Of a DNA stretch of 64,000 bases, positions 63,951 to 64,000 are shown piece by piece. The DNA is from a bacterium (GTDB lineage: Bacteria > Patescibacteriota > Gracilibacteria > Peribacterales > Peribacteraceae), in NCBI GenBank assembly GCA_029558515.1, contig JAKQEM010000018.1, forward strand, positions 1 to 64,000, written 5' to 3'. Both the position numbers and the translations under genes were made by a program. Position 1 is the first letter of the stretch, and each line of letters begins with the position of its first letter. The notes beneath the pieces were generated by a model that had not been told where the DNA came from, did not search any database, and saw nothing but the letters and a program-made list of their open reading frames with translations.

Positions 63951-64000
63951 CTTGCGACCACCCTCCACTATGGATTCATTGCGCCTGTGCGTGCCGATGC

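Noticed and set aside
1-64000. Alternative genetic code (TGA recoded to Gly as in some CPR lineages)
   Set aside because: TGA terminates many well-defined genes at the expected position (e.g. rpsL, ribH, ribBA region), and no in-frame TGA is needed in conserved proteins.
1-64000. tRNA genes in intergenic gaps
   Set aside because: Scanned gaps by eye for GTTCRANYC-type T-loops with flanking acceptor stems; nothing convincing. A tRNAscan-SE run would be decisive.

Overview
GC-rich bacterial chromosome window with about 50 confident protein genes. The gene content and style suggest a Candidate Phyla Radiation / Peregrinibacteria-like genome, but that placement is inference. Housekeeping content includes rpsU, glyQS, rpsB, tsf, ychF, class II nrdJ, ribE-ribH-ribBA-ribD, fusA, rpsG, rpsL, rpoC (no rpoB next to it) and carA. 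There is also a cluster of polytopic glycosyltransferases, a class E-like sortase, HtrA and CtpA proteases, a TraD/HerA-like ATPase, an HTH-Fic protein, a CofE-like ligase, and an accessory block (45-64 kb) of coiled-coil and secreted proteins of unknown function. Main discoveries from reading the sequence: (1) a family of C-rich/G-rich hairpin elements with inverted-repeat ends sits in frame inside conserved enzymes (ribE, ribD, carA, a cofE-like gene). Two copies carry a DUF559 (Vsr/PD-(D/E)XK-like) nuclease domain between the hairpins; one copy is an empty paired-hairpin version and others are solo hairpins. (2) At least 12 arrays keep a strict 7-nt period while the unit drifts; they sit in gene leaders and intergenic gaps, often abutting start codons, and two lie inside carA. 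(3) A small-helical-protein + long-coiled-coil bicistron occurs two or three times, with a shared N-terminal E-x-R-L motif. (4) Extended -10 promoters lie 6-8 nt from start codons, implying leaderless mRNAs, and pyrimidine-rich leaders lack a Shine-Dalgarno sequence. (5) A hairpin-studded secreted-protein gene and a three-way-junction structured element lie in the 59-62.5 kb segment. No tRNA, rRNA or CRISPR array was confidently recognised.
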